The translations under genes and the position numbers were made by a program. DNA of 64,000 nucleotides, from the NCBI GenBank assembly GCA_032622095.1, contig CP136066.1:104307319-104371318 (forward strand), written 5' to 3'. Of this stretch, positions 24,895 through 35,879 are shown one piece after another. How positions within the stretch are numbered: the first letter of the stretch is position 1; every line of letters starts with the position of its first letter. This stretch comes from Siphonodentalium dalli (Eukaryota; Mollusca; Scaphopoda; Gadilida; Siphonodentaliidae). Below the pieces are notes generated by a model, which was not told where the DNA came from, ran no database searches, and saw only the letters and a program-made list of their open reading frames with translations.

Positions 24895-26068
24895 ATTCCA
24901 CCCAGGCTTCTCAACGGTACGCAGTACCGGTACCGCGTACTCGGGCAATTTTTGCGGTAACGGTGCTGGTGTGCAGATCCGCCGGTACTCGGTACTGTGG
25001 TTGCATATATGCACGTTCTTAGATCAGCAGGCTGTCTGGCAAAATACAGTAGTATCAAGTTTCGCTCTTTAAACTACACGCGATGCACATCGATCGTGAT
25101 TGTATTCATGGCGTGAGAGGTCGGCCACGGAAGGGTGGTTCCTGGTTTTTATGTGTCTATTATAACTCTTCAATTGTTGACTTTCAATTCTTTGAAAGCA
25201 CGGCCTTGTGATATTATTTTAATCTTCAAAGATTATTTTGTGTTGGGAACTTGTGATTGCAACTTGTGATTTTGCCTTTATTTTTGCTCAGTTGTGGCAA
25301 TTATACACTAAACCCAGTTACAATTTCTTATCATTTATTCACCAACGACATCACCCACAAGTATGGCTCACACGTTTTGATTAATCACATACACACGTAC
25401 CCGTTCACATGTCGTATCAGTTTGCATATATGAGGTAGTCCATTTTGAATTTAAATGGGTCTCATGGAACATCCAGTTATATAATAAAATTGGGAACGAA
25501 TATCCACGAACCGTGCACAGTGTACATGTAATTTGCTGAATAGACATGATAGTTCATATTTGGTATAGGAACTCGTGGAGAGAAATTGTTGCCTAACTTG
25601 ACTCATTATTGTTTAGATTCAAAATGGCCGACCGCGCGACTTTGCAAATACATTTAATCTGATTGAATATTGTGAAGTGAAAACCACCGACGTGTGTCGC
25701 GTTACTTTATATCAGTTTATCACACACAGAAGAACAATAAGTTAAAACCACAAAACGTGTGCAACGAATAGTTCTATTTTGGTTGATTGAATTGTCTATG
25801 TCTACGGGAAAGTTTGTTAGTATATTCCAAAATGGTATCTAATATCCCAAAATAGTTTCTTTATTCTGATATCAAATTATCATTACTTCATGTTAATAAT
25901 AGAGTTCGTGGCTTGTGATTTTCAGCACTGTATTACCTCTAGATATTCCTAGAACTATAAAATGGCTTGACAGTACCGGTACAGGAACCACGGTACTAGC
26001 AAAGTATCGATACCGGTACCGGCATGTGCATGCGGTACCGGCGGTACTTTGAGAAGCCCGATTCCACC
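24895..26068. mobile_element. Non-autonomous hAT element with 8-bp target duplication
   Basis: The element spans 24,903-26,060. The left end CAGGCTTCTCAACGGTAC and the reverse complement of the right end, CGGGCTTCTCAAAGTACC, match the hAT superfamily terminal pattern CAGnG(g/c)TTCTCAA. The 8 bases ATTCCACC flank it exactly on both sides (24,895-24,902 and 26,061-26,068), the duplication length hAT transposases make. Both subterminal regions are full of GGTACCGG-type words, probably transposase binding sites. The 1,158-bp body has no transposase frame, so it would depend on an enzyme encoded elsewhere. Confidence 0.88.
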
Positions 26069-26362
26069 TAGATCATCATGTGATCGACCATACATGGGGT
26101 GTGATGACCTGGTTGAATTAAGAGCGGTTTGATGGATCACTTCTGTCTTCGAGCTAGATTATACTTATGCTATTTAATGGCATGTTTCTAACGTGGGGGA
26201 GTAGATATTCTTGAGACCCCACTACTCTTCAATTCACACCAAGTTCTCAGCTGTTATGTTCGGATATTAGAACCAATTGCCATAATATATGGTTTATTTT
26301 CTGTATACTAGTATAATATAGTTATGTTCAGTACCTTTATATACCAGTAGTGTGGATAACAA

Positions 26363-26365
<3 letters not shown>

Positions 26366-26430
<65 letters not shown>
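26366..26430 (+). repeat. Compound microsatellite (TA)n(TG)n
   Basis: About 20 TA dinucleotides followed by about 13 GT dinucleotides. The frames translated through it (runs of Tyr-Ile and Cys-Val) are artefacts. Confidence 0.95.
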
Positions 26431-26437
<7 letters not shown>

Positions 26438-26479
26438 ATATTGATTCAACGGATTCAGTGGTTTTGTTCATTAGTTTAT

Positions 26480-27010
26480 CAAATTTGCGGGGAAAACATG
26501 GCCACCAGCAGTACACCCTGCCAAATTTCAAATTTGAATCCTGCATCCTGCAGCCAGCATTTATTGGAGAACTGTTTCTCATGTGGATATTTTGGGTCAC
26601 CACTAGATGGGAGCCATATTTTTTTTCTCAAAATTTCCTTGTGAAAACATCACTGCCAGCGGTGATCTTGAGTTTTACTATTTTTATGGCTGAATAATTT
26701 GGTTGATCCCACAGACGACATACATTGTCCGATCGCCACCAGATTCCACAATGATCTTCTGGATAACCAGGATGAGAGTGATCTACTTTTTTTCCGAATT
26801 TCGTTAAAAACATGACCACAGACAGCAATTTTGTATCTTACTCTTTGTATGACTGAATTCTTTTCTTTAGCACCTCTACAGACCACATCCCTCATCTGAT
26901 AGTCACCAAACTTCATATTGATCTTCGGGGTGACCACTAGATGGGGGCTATCGAATGATTTGAATTTTTTTTGGAAAACATGGTCGCCAGCAGCCATCTT
27001 CTATTTTCCT
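26480..27010 (+). repeat. Diverged tandem repeat, about 150-170 bp period, four units
   Basis: GAAAACATGGCCACCAGCAG (26,492) recurs in altered form at about 26,643, 26,806 and 26,976 (GAAAACATGGTCGCCAGCAG). Each is preceded by a CCACTAGATGGG- or GAT-rich block and followed by TATGGCTGAAT-type words. The period is close to that of the tandem cores at 42-45 kb, but the words differ. Confidence 0.5.
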
Positions 27011-27329
27011 TTTAATATACATGTATATCTCTTCGTGCGGATAGCCAGTATTACTTGGGTAGTTCAACTTTCCACATTCCTGTCATCATTTGAAATATAA
27101 AAATTTACCTTTTACATGTAGTCCAATGAAAATTAACAAGCGTTCATGAATTAAATTTACCTATGATCCTATTATTCCTCACAATCACATGCACCCTTCA
27201 AATTTTTGTTTCGTCGTGTCTAATTTTTAATGACCCTTATGGTAATATTGATATAGATACATTTGTCAAACATTTCTTTGTACAATATACAGGTATAAAG
27301 TTAGTAACTAAATCTAGAAATAGATAATA

Positions 27330-28247
27330 CTAGCAGGTTAGCCCGCCATTGGCGGCGTTCGTCAGAATCATTACAATTTTTAAATTTTTCGATTATTTTT
27401 TTTAGTTAATTTTTATAATTAATTTTTTAATTTAAATTTTTGTTTTTCAATGAGTTAATATTAATTTTTTGTTTATAACATGAGTTAATTGTGCATTTTC
27501 CCCGATTTTGACCTTGAATTGATCATTTTCAAGGTCAAGGTCAGGTCGGAGTCACAATTTAACCCGTCCATGACACTTCCCGTAGGTAGCAAGTTTGAGC
27601 TCAATCGGTTCGAGTCTATAAAGGACAAACACATATATATAATTTGTGGGTACCCGTTTCAAGGTGAAGAAGACATAAGAATCACACAACACGCAGTACC
27701 CGTCCCTAAAAGAGGTATGATTTAAAGTACATCGGGCGGAAAAACTGACCCGATGAAAATTAACGACAGACATAAGAATCACACAACACGCATTTTTTTC
27801 ACACAACACGCAGTACCCGTTCCTAAAAGATGTATGTTTGAAATCACACAACACGCAAGTTTTGTTTTCCGATGAGTTAATTCTGCCTTTTTAATCAAGA
27901 TAAATGCATTTCGCGTTTTCGTCCGTAGTTTCGTAGGCACATGCGAACGTTTAGCAACGCCGATGACAATAAAGAGCGATAGCCGGTTAACAACTCCAAA
28001 CATGGTCAATATAAAGATCGTGCCTGCCTTAACACCCGATGTGCCGTTTGCGGTGATTTTGATGATTGGGGTGGAGAATGAGTGCTCAGAGCTTGTCCAA
28101 AACGCGACGTTGGCCATTCCCGTGGGTTTTTACCCTTAGATAGGAAATTTGAGCTCGATCCGACCAGCCGTTTTCGATTCTATGAAGTACCCCCCCCCCA
28201 CACACACACACACACATATATACGGAGTTCTCAAATTATATAGTAGA
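27330..28247 (-). mobile_element. Helitron-like fragment, CTAG end at 27,330
   Basis: On the minus strand a GCCGCCAATGGCGGGC hairpin is followed by TAACCTG, then CTAG and T. The body contains local repeats (AATCACACAACACGCAGTAC at about 27,680 and again near 27,790-27,850). The distal end has TTTTCGATTCTATGAAGTAC, a C run and (AC)n. It abuts the next copy at 28,248. Confidence 0.4.
28186..28216 (+). repeat. Poly-C plus (AC)n microsatellite
   Basis: A run of ten C followed by about ten AC units, at the distal end of the Helitron-like fragment. Confidence 0.9.
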
Positions 28248-28630
28248 CTAGCTGATGTACTCGACTTCGTTCGGGGTATTTAGGGATTTCTTTGTGATCG
28301 CCTTCATCTGGGCAGTACCCGGTATATAAAGCATCTGGACAAACTATTTTTCAATTTGTCCAGAAACATACCTATATCAGCACGTTCGATGACATGGTCG
28401 CACGTGAAATTGGACCCGTCCATATTGCTCCCGGGATCGAAGTAGTCCTACACACAAATTTTAGTCGGATCGGTCAAGGTCCAGAAACATGCCTATGAGC
28501 GAGGTCAGGTTGACACGTTAAATACCAAATCCGAGTCGGATCGGTCGAGTAGTGTGCGAGTCTATAACACATACATACATACATGCATTCATACACACAT
28601 GTATACAGACAGATATTCCAAAATGTATAA
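28248..28630 (-). mobile_element. Helitron-like fragment, CTAG end at 28,248
   Basis: CTAGCTGATGTACTCGACTT at the start and TTAGGGATTTCTTTGTGATC just inside match the 21,333 copy closely. The end carries GCGAGTCTATAACACATACA and short ACAT repeats. The terminal hairpin is weaker than in the other two copies. Confidence 0.45.
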
Positions 28631-29334
28631 TCGATAGCTACAAGAATTATATGATAAATAGTTCACGGGCGATCTGATGCATGCATCTTAGTTTTCTTGT
28701 ATTCTCTCACAGTGAGTCTCCCGGGTGCACAGATACCTGATAGGCATCGTTACACTATCAAGACGCCCCAATCAGTAGGGATCATTCGTCATGCACGAGA
28801 CATGTATGTATAGATACTATTTCGAACATAAATGAGTATTGGATTTTGTTTATTGTACCAGGCTCCATAGCATTGTTTATTTGATTGGTACTTTAATTAT
28901 CTACATGCTTCCAGACCGATTTCTCCTATCTTGGTGGCTTGACCTCTGTCGAGTCGTCGAGATCAATGGTGTCTAGATGTCCAAATAGGCTAAAATTCCA
29001 TTCATGTTTTCATATGAATACGGAAGAGTCATGCACGTTAGGCTGTTGCGAGAAAACACATGCTATAGTGTCTCCGTTTCTGAATTTCAGTTGAAATACA
29101 CGAACACATAGTTTTACAATTAAGGCTCAAATATAAGCAAACAAGACCAAACGTGATCAAACCTCAATGTGAAAATAGGTATAACTCTAGTAGACTTGAT
29201 GTTTTGCTATGACTAAGGACCAACAATGGCTGCTGAATCTTAAAGACACGAAACTATCCAGTTTTAAGTTAAATACATTTGATAATAATTTAACCATTTC
29301 ATAAGCCATGCAGCGATGCAACTGTGGCACTGTT
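28631..29334. other. No gene or repeat recognised
   Basis: AT-rich without supportable features. Confidence 0.35.
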
Positions 29335-29625
29335 GGATATGTGATGTAAATATGACTCGGAGCGAACACCAACGGATTCGGGACAAACTATAAGATAGAA
29401 TAAAATAGACACTGGGCCCTGATTGATCAATAGTCTTGTATGTTTGTTTGCATAACAATAGAGCACACCTATTGCCTATAAATTCCAATAGGTAAAATAG
29501 CAATGGGCCCAAAAGATAACCTACATAGTGAAGTTTAAATTTTGTGGTGTGGTCTGAACAAATTGTAGTAATTAGTGCGTGTCTGACCATTGTAACGCAA
29601 ACACAAGATTTACAGCTGAACTTTC
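29335..29625 (+). repeat. 290-bp interspersed repeat, inverted copy at 62,055-62,345
   Basis: Shared words in the same order are TGATGTAAATATG, CGGAG, AATAGACACTGGGCCCTGAT, TTTGCATAA, TAGTGAAGTTTAAATTT (GTGAAGTTTGAAATTT in the other copy), TAGTGCG and ACAAGATTT. It is an unclassified interspersed repeat, perhaps part of a larger element. Confidence 0.6.
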
Positions 29626-30404
29626 GGCTAGACGCATATGGTTTTTTTGCATAATAAGTTCTCCCAAAAGTAATTTTTTTTAAAGATTTTAAGGGAATTC
29701 AGGACATGGGCTTGATACTGAAAACAGTTATATACTAAACGTAATTCTCGAACATGAATTATAAGCGGTGGCTCACCTTGTCGGAATGACTGCCATGTGT
29801 TTATCGCGACAAAAGCGAGCAAAGTATTTATTTACAACTGCGCGCGCGTATTCCTCGGCAATAGTATATGCTTGTCATATTCTTCCAGATTAGATTATGC
29901 CTGAGTACTCGATGATCAAGTTGTGCTTATTCACTAAATTGACACACAGTTTGGCTTTAAAAAGTAACCAAACATTCAATATGGTTAAATTTTATATTTG
30001 GCAATTTTTGTTTTTTAATGAATGTTGGTGCATCGATCCACCCTTACTCAGAGGTTGCCACTTTGGCATCTTCAAACAACATTAGAAGATTCCTCGCATC
30101 ATGTAAATACCTAATATACATTTACAGACAATTTCGTAACCATCACGGTTTTACAAATTCCGGTGTCCTTAGCTCACACCGCAACGTCACTCAGGGCCGG
30201 GATCTAACGCCATTAATTGATATAAAAATGGCAGCAAGATGTCTCAAAGCGGGATTATTACTCGATGTTTTCTTCACCTATATAAACAAGAAAACCAATG
30301 TCAGAAATGGTAACGCGCTCAAGATCATATATTATATACCGATGATTGTAATTATAGAATATAAAATATATTGGTTTCACGAATGACAACTCATAATTCC
30401 GTAA
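29626..30404. other. No gene or repeat recognised
   Basis: A 122-codon plus-strand frame (30,018-30,386) ends just before the outer palindromic element and shows no recognisable motif. Confidence 0.3.
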
Positions 30405-30484
30405 CACGTTGAGTGCCACTACGAGTTATCTCGTAGTTCGCAACCTTCGCAGGTTGCCACTACGAGTTATCTCGTAGTGGTTTC

Positions 30485-31719
30485 CATGTCATGTAACTGG
30501 CCAACGGAAGCAGTGGAATAGGTCGATACACCACGAAAACCCACCTCGGAACATCAGAACAGTGATTTTATCAAATAAATAGTGTGGCTCTCGTTACATT
30601 GTTCAACTGAAGTGAGCACCATCAGCACATCTATTCTACTCAAAATGGTCCAGTTGTGAGTGAATACAGCTGACACTGTATCACTGAGTGACCACCAGAG
30701 GCAGTCGTGTGTAGGCAATTAGATTGGGGTTTTGGTATTCAATAGACTGACAATGTTCACGCATGCAAACTAAGTCAGGGGGTGGATATTCACAATGTAC
30801 AAACATGCGAATGCAGTTTCGAGGAATGGTTACATCGTTGTGTTCCAAGATATTGAAACTTCGCACAACCACCCACACACGTCACACAGGCCTGCCAAAT
30901 CTGTCCCCTCTCAGTCATGTGCGAGTGGACGCATCCAACACAAGATAAGCGGATAATCCATGACGTTATATATGCGCGTTGATGCTACCATTATCTCATT
31001 ATTAGGGAACACAGCAGTTGTTTTTGTATACACTGTGCGGCTCCATTTGGGGGCTAGGTATTTTATTATTTATAATACAAGTAAAGCGGAACAATTGTTC
31101 CCCAAAACTACATTTTACCCACTGCCGAACGTGTTGGACAATGGAAAGCGTAGCAATTACCGTACTTTAGACGTCATGCAGTTATTCGAACTGTTCTTCT
31201 TACGTAGGTTTTGTGTAGCATAGAGGTTTACGGCAGAGGGTGACTGACTTCCAGACTGATGGATTATAATGGAATCGTTACATGTAGCACACTCCTGAAT
31301 GTGCAGGGATCTATTTGGCTACTGCTGCATGGTTGTTTTAATTTTGTGCTGACAATTCTTCCAACACTATTATTTTGGGCTGTACTTTGGAACCCTATAG
31401 CATAGGCCTAAATCAGGCTAAATGGGCGATAACTTACAATACCCGAAACAACAGAAGATGCATGCTCGTAGTCATTACTGTATGGACGAAATAAACTCAT
31501 CCTCACAGGAAACAAGTTCACCCGATTCCACTTCGGATTCGCCGTCTGTAGCATGCATGCTCATATATATAAGTAATTTGCTCCGCCGTGCATCAGCCAC
31601 AATTTAACTATATAACGAGCTATAACCACCACACGGACTCCCACCCCTCCATAAATATGCTTACCAGCAAACTAACTTGTTTGGGTTACATTCTACTTCA
31701 TATTTGTTGCTCAAACGTG
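30485..31719. other. Interior of the outer element, no gene recognised
   Basis: Several short plus-strand frames (for example 30,960-31,223 and 31,422-31,607) without motifs. Confidence 0.35.
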
Positions 31720-31728
31720 TCCAATTAT

Positions 31729-33173
31729 GAGAGTGGCTAAAATGCAAGCTTGGCGCCAAGCTTGGCAGTTTTTAAGGCAGGTGACTAAAAGACAAGCTTG
31801 GCGTTTTCAAATTTTTAAAAAGCCTTTTAAACGCTGTTTTCGGGTGAATTATGCGGGAATAGCACCAGTTAATTACTTATATGGCCCATTTTCGTAAATT
31901 AATCGACAATAGTGGCAGTAATGTCCCCGATTGGTTGGTTAATAGGGGGCGTGGTCACAAAATCAAAACATCGTCTTTTTACGCAGATTTCTTGTCAGTT
32001 TTTGGTCGATTTCTCTTTTTAAACATCAGTTGGACTAAGTTTTTTGTTCGAAACATGTTAAATGGTTATCATTTATCCCTCTCATAGTCGAGCTTGGCGG
32101 TTTTGAACATTATATACAAAGAATTTTTGACTTTTAGATGACCGACCACCGAACCGCCAAGCTCGAATAAAAAATCAAAATATTAAGCTGAATTTTCGCC
32201 GATTTCTCGTTTCTAAAACACGTTCCATCTAGTTTTTATGTAAAAACGTGTAAACTGATTATCATTCTTCACAAATATAATCGGGCTTGGCGGTTTTGAA
32301 CATTATATACAAAGAATTTTTGACTTTTAGATGACCGACCACCGAACCGCCAAGCTCGAATAAAAAATCAAAATATTAAGCCGAATTTTCGCCGATTTCT
32401 CGTTTCTAAAACACGTTCCAGCTAGTTTTTATGTAAAAACGTGTAAACTGATTATCATTCTTCACAAATATAATCGGGCTTGGCGGTTTTGAATATTTTA
32501 TATTAAGAATTTTGGACATTTGATGACCGACCACCGAACCGCCAAGCTCGAATTTTAAATCAAAATATGAAGCTGAATTTCCTGAGATTTCTCGTTTCTA
32601 AAACATGTCCCAGCTATTTTTCATGTAAAAATATGTAAAATGATTATCGTTCTTCACATATATACTCGAGCTTGGCGGTTTTTAACATTGTGTACTTAGA
32701 ATTTTCGACTTTTATATGACCGCTCACCGAACCGCCAAGCCAATGCAAAATGATACCCAGACCAAACCGAGGCAAAATGATACCCACCAAATATTGTCAA
32801 CGTGTACCCATTAATGATCGTCCATGCAACTAATCAAACTTGTTCAATTATGTTATATTCTTGTTTCGATGTAGCATTGTGATTTAAATGGCACGTATAT
32901 ATAAGATAAGTTAGTCGTGTGTGGAACGGTCACAATGATAATATACATTAATTCCAGAGGGCAAACTGTAATATAATTTAATTCTCCATTCACATTAAAT
33001 TATTATTATTATTATTTGTTTTGGGGGGGGGGGGGGATTTGACCCAGGAGGATTTGAAAGGAACTGAGACGTCATTTTTTCTTTCTTTTTAGTGTAAACA
33101 TATTTTTATTTCCAACATAACATATTATGCACGTGTACAGGTGATACAAAATTAATATGCAAAATAGAAGAGA
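31729..33173 (+). repeat. Left arm of the giant palindrome
   Basis: In order: a terminal block with the 20-bp perfect palindrome CAAGCTTGGCGCCAAGCTTG (31,744-31,763); a unique block with one 68-codon frame; four 193-bp tandem units; a block with AAAATGATACCCA words; (ATT)n and a run of 14 G; and a retroelement-like AT-rich tail. Confidence 0.85.
32092..32750 (+). repeat. 193-bp tandem repeats that are themselves hairpins
   Basis: GCTTGGCGGTT begins units at 32,092, 32,285, 32,478 and 32,670 (periods 193, 193, 192). About 60 bases later each unit carries AACCGCCAAGC, the reverse complement, so each unit can fold by itself. The same array, reversed, is in the right arm (about 34,555-35,215). 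Confidence 0.85.
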
Positions 33174-34135
33174 TAATGTATGGAAATGAGGACCAGACAA
33201 CAAGCCCGATGGCTTATATGAAGTCTTTTCCTCTTTGGCGACATGCCACTTCCCCGATAAGATGCCAATTCGGGTTCGAACCATTTCAACGATGCCGAAA
33301 ACAAGCCACGTGGCAAAAGGGACGCAATTGTATGGAGTTTGACTGTCAATCAAGACTTGCAGGAATATATACCGTTACAAAGAAGGGGACTATCGTTTTA
33401 AACCAGATGAATTGGACTTAAGTCCAAATGAATTGGACTTGAGTCCAAATCAATTCACTAATTTGACTTAAGTTCAAATGAATTGGTCTTAAGTCGTATA
33501 ATTTATATATAAAATATCCAAAATTTCGCTAAAATCCGCTTTGAGCATTTTTTGTAATTCAAGATGGCTGCCATTTTCTGTTAAGTCAGTTTGATGCAAT
33601 TTTGGTGTTATCTTGTCATAAATGAAGCAAAGCCACCTTTCTATGCCCAAGATGGTCGCCAAAAAAGGGGCGACCGAAAATGCTACGTTTTTACTGATAT
33701 TTTAAGATAAGAATTTTAATTTTTATCGAAATATGATTTTGCTGCACCACTCCATTTTTCAGATCGCTGTTTGTACTCTCTGTAGATTCCTCAACATTGT
33801 TACATTTAAGTATGACTGCAAGGTCATTCAAATACACGGTGATCTCTTTCGGTTGAGCCCCTAAATGATGTTTGATATGAAATCTGAAATCCCTCTTGAT
33901 GTGATTCCAACAAAATAGAATTGTTAAATTTTGCATATGCGTCTTGACCGCATTTGTGATGGCACTAAACCAAAAATATGTGCCAAGTCGGTTTATATTG
34001 CTATACTTTACGAGATCACATTTCGGACATTTTACTAAATATTATTTATTATAGCACTGATGTGAGTGACATATATATGTCTCTGCTATGTCAACATGTA
34101 CGACGATTTGAGATTAATTGAATTCTGATTCTGAT
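33174..34135. other. Spacer of the giant palindrome
   Basis: 33,174-33,290 continues a repeat also found at 40,308-40,400 (CAACAAGCCCGA, GGCTTATATGAAGTCTT, CCTCTTTGGCGACAT). 33,404-33,500 holds four copies of a 21-25-bp unit with the palindrome TTGGACTTAAGTCCAA. 34,060-34,135 ends in GAGATTAATTGAATTCTGAT and further TTCTGA units, which look like a LINE or SINE 3' tail. An 81-codon minus-strand frame (33,691-33,936) has no motif. Confidence 0.5.
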
Positions 34136-35565
34136 TCTCTTCTATTTTGCATATTAATTTTGTATCATCTGTATATTATGTTATGTTGGAAATAAAAATA
34201 TGTTTACACTAAAAAGAAAGAAAAAATGACGTCTCAGGCTCTTTCAAATCCTCCTGGGTCAAATCCCCCCCAAAAAACAAATAATAATAATAATAATTTA
34301 ATGTGGATGGAGAATTAAATTATATTACAGTTTGCCCTCTGTAATTCATGTATATTATCATTGTGACCGTTCCACACACGACTAACTTATCTTATATATA
34401 CGTGCCATTTAAATCACAATGCTACATCGAAACAAGAATATAACATAATTGAACAAGTTTGATTAGTTGCATGGACGATCATTAATGGGTACACGTTGAC
34501 AATATTTTGTGGGTATCATTTTGCCTCGGTTTGGTCTGGGTATCATTTTGCATTGGCTTGGCGGTTCGGTGGTCGGTCATCAAATGTCCAAAATTCTTAA
34601 TATAAAATATTAAAAACCGCCAAGCTCGATTATATTTGTGAAGAATGATAATCATTTTACATGTTTTTACATGAAAAATAGCTGGAACGTGTTTTAGAAA
34701 CGAGAAATCGGCCGAAATTCAGCTTAAAATTTTTATTTTTAATTCGAGCTTGGCGGTTCGGTGGTCGGTCATCAAAATGTCAAAACTTCTTTGTATATAA
34801 TGTTCAAAACCGCCAAGCCCGATTATATTTGTGAAGAATGATAATAATTTTACACGTTTTTACATAAAAACTAGATGGAACGTGTTTTAGAAACGAGAAA
34901 TCGGCGAAAATTCAGCTTAATATTTTGATTTTTTATTCGAGCTTGGCGGTTCGGTGGTCGGTCATCTAAAAGTCAAAAATTCTTTGTATATAATGTTCAA
35001 AACCGCCAAGCCCGATTATATTTGTGAAGAATGATAATCATTTTACACGTTTTTACATAAAAACTAGATGGAACGTGTTTTAGAAACGAGAAATCGGCGA
35101 AAATTCAGCTTAATATTTTGATTTTTTATTCGAGCTTGGCGGTTCGGTGGTCGGTCATTTAAAAGTCAAAAATTCTTCGCATATAATGTTAAAAACCGCC
35201 AAGCTTGACTATGAGAGTGATAAATGATAACCATTCAACATGTTTCGAATAAAAAACTTAGTCCAACTGATGTTTAAAAAGAGAAATCGACCAAAAACCG
35301 ACAAGCCTCTGCGTAAAAAGACGATGTTTTGATTTTGTGACCACGCCCCCTATTAACCAACCAATCGGGTCATTACTGCCACTATTGTCGATTAATTTAC
35401 GAAAATGGGCCATATAAGTAATTAACTGGTGCTATTCCCGCATAATTCACCCGAAAACAGCGTTTAAAAGGCTTTTTAAAAATTTGAAAACGCCAAGCTT
35501 GTCTTTTAGTCACCTGCCTTAAAAACTGCCAAGCTTGGCGCCAAGCTTGCATTTTAGCCACTCTC
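34136..35565 (-). repeat. Right arm of the giant palindrome
   Basis: This is the reverse complement of the left arm in the same block order. Its inner end carries GGAAATAAAAATATGTTTAC and ACTAAAAAGAAAG, a 3'-end-like sequence with an AATAAA signal, also present (reversed) at 40,218. Confidence 0.85.
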
Positions 35566-35879
35566 TCCAATTATGTCTACGAGATAACTCGTAGTTGGCA
35601 CTGGTGGTGGGAATACCCAAATTCCTTCCGCCAGTGCCGGATACGAGTTATCTCGTAGTACTATCAATCGCCGTTTCTGTCATCTAAAGTCGCGACGTCA
35701 TCCAATTTTTGCTTCATTGAAGCCAAATGATGGTATACTAAGGGTATCTATCTTGCCACGATTTGGCAAACTGGCGAGATTACTAATTGATTTCCGGCAC
35801 TCAACGTGCAACTAATCCTTCAAATTATTAGAACAACTATATACGGCTTATTACTGACGGTTTCTCATGCATCTCACCA

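Larger units (their letters stand above)
31720..35574. mobile_element. Giant foldback transposon with 9-bp target duplication (Mutator/FB-like)
   Basis: The element is 31,729-35,565. It starts GAGAGTGGCTAAAATGCAAG and ends with the exact reverse complement. The 9 bases TCCAATTAT flank it perfectly (31,720-31,728 and 35,566-35,574). Arms of about 1,445 and 1,430 bp are nearly identical in reverse complement, around a 962-bp spacer. A 9-bp duplication, very long terminal inverted repeats, a G-rich first base pair and arms built from tandem repeats are the features of Mutator-like elements and Drosophila FB foldbacks. No transposase was found, so it is non-autonomous. Few differences between arms imply a recent origin or repair that keeps the arms alike. 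Confidence 0.88.
30405..35808. mobile_element. Outer element with palindrome-cluster ends, interrupted by a giant palindrome
   Basis: CACGTTGAGTGCC (30,405-30,417) and its reverse complement (35,796-35,808) face each other. Next to the left one are two copies of CTACGAGTTATCTCGTAG (30,419-30,436 and 30,460-30,477) around a GCAACC/GGTTGC hairpin. At the right, CTACGAGATAACTCGTAG (35,577-35,594) and TACGAGTTATCTCGTA (35,642-35,657) flank a GGCACTGG/CCAGTGCC hairpin. Subtracting the inner insertion leaves about 1.56 kb with no recognisable transposase. Flanks (GTAA and CAAC) are not a clean duplication, but could be a decayed TTAA. Confidence 0.5.

Noticed and set aside
26337-26697. Frames of 88-115 codons with Tyr-Ile and Cys-Val runs.
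   Set aside because: Translation of a (TA)n(TG)n microsatellite.
30018-30386. 122-codon frame ending at the edge of the outer palindromic element.
   Set aside because: Nothing recognisable and no sign that it belongs to the element.
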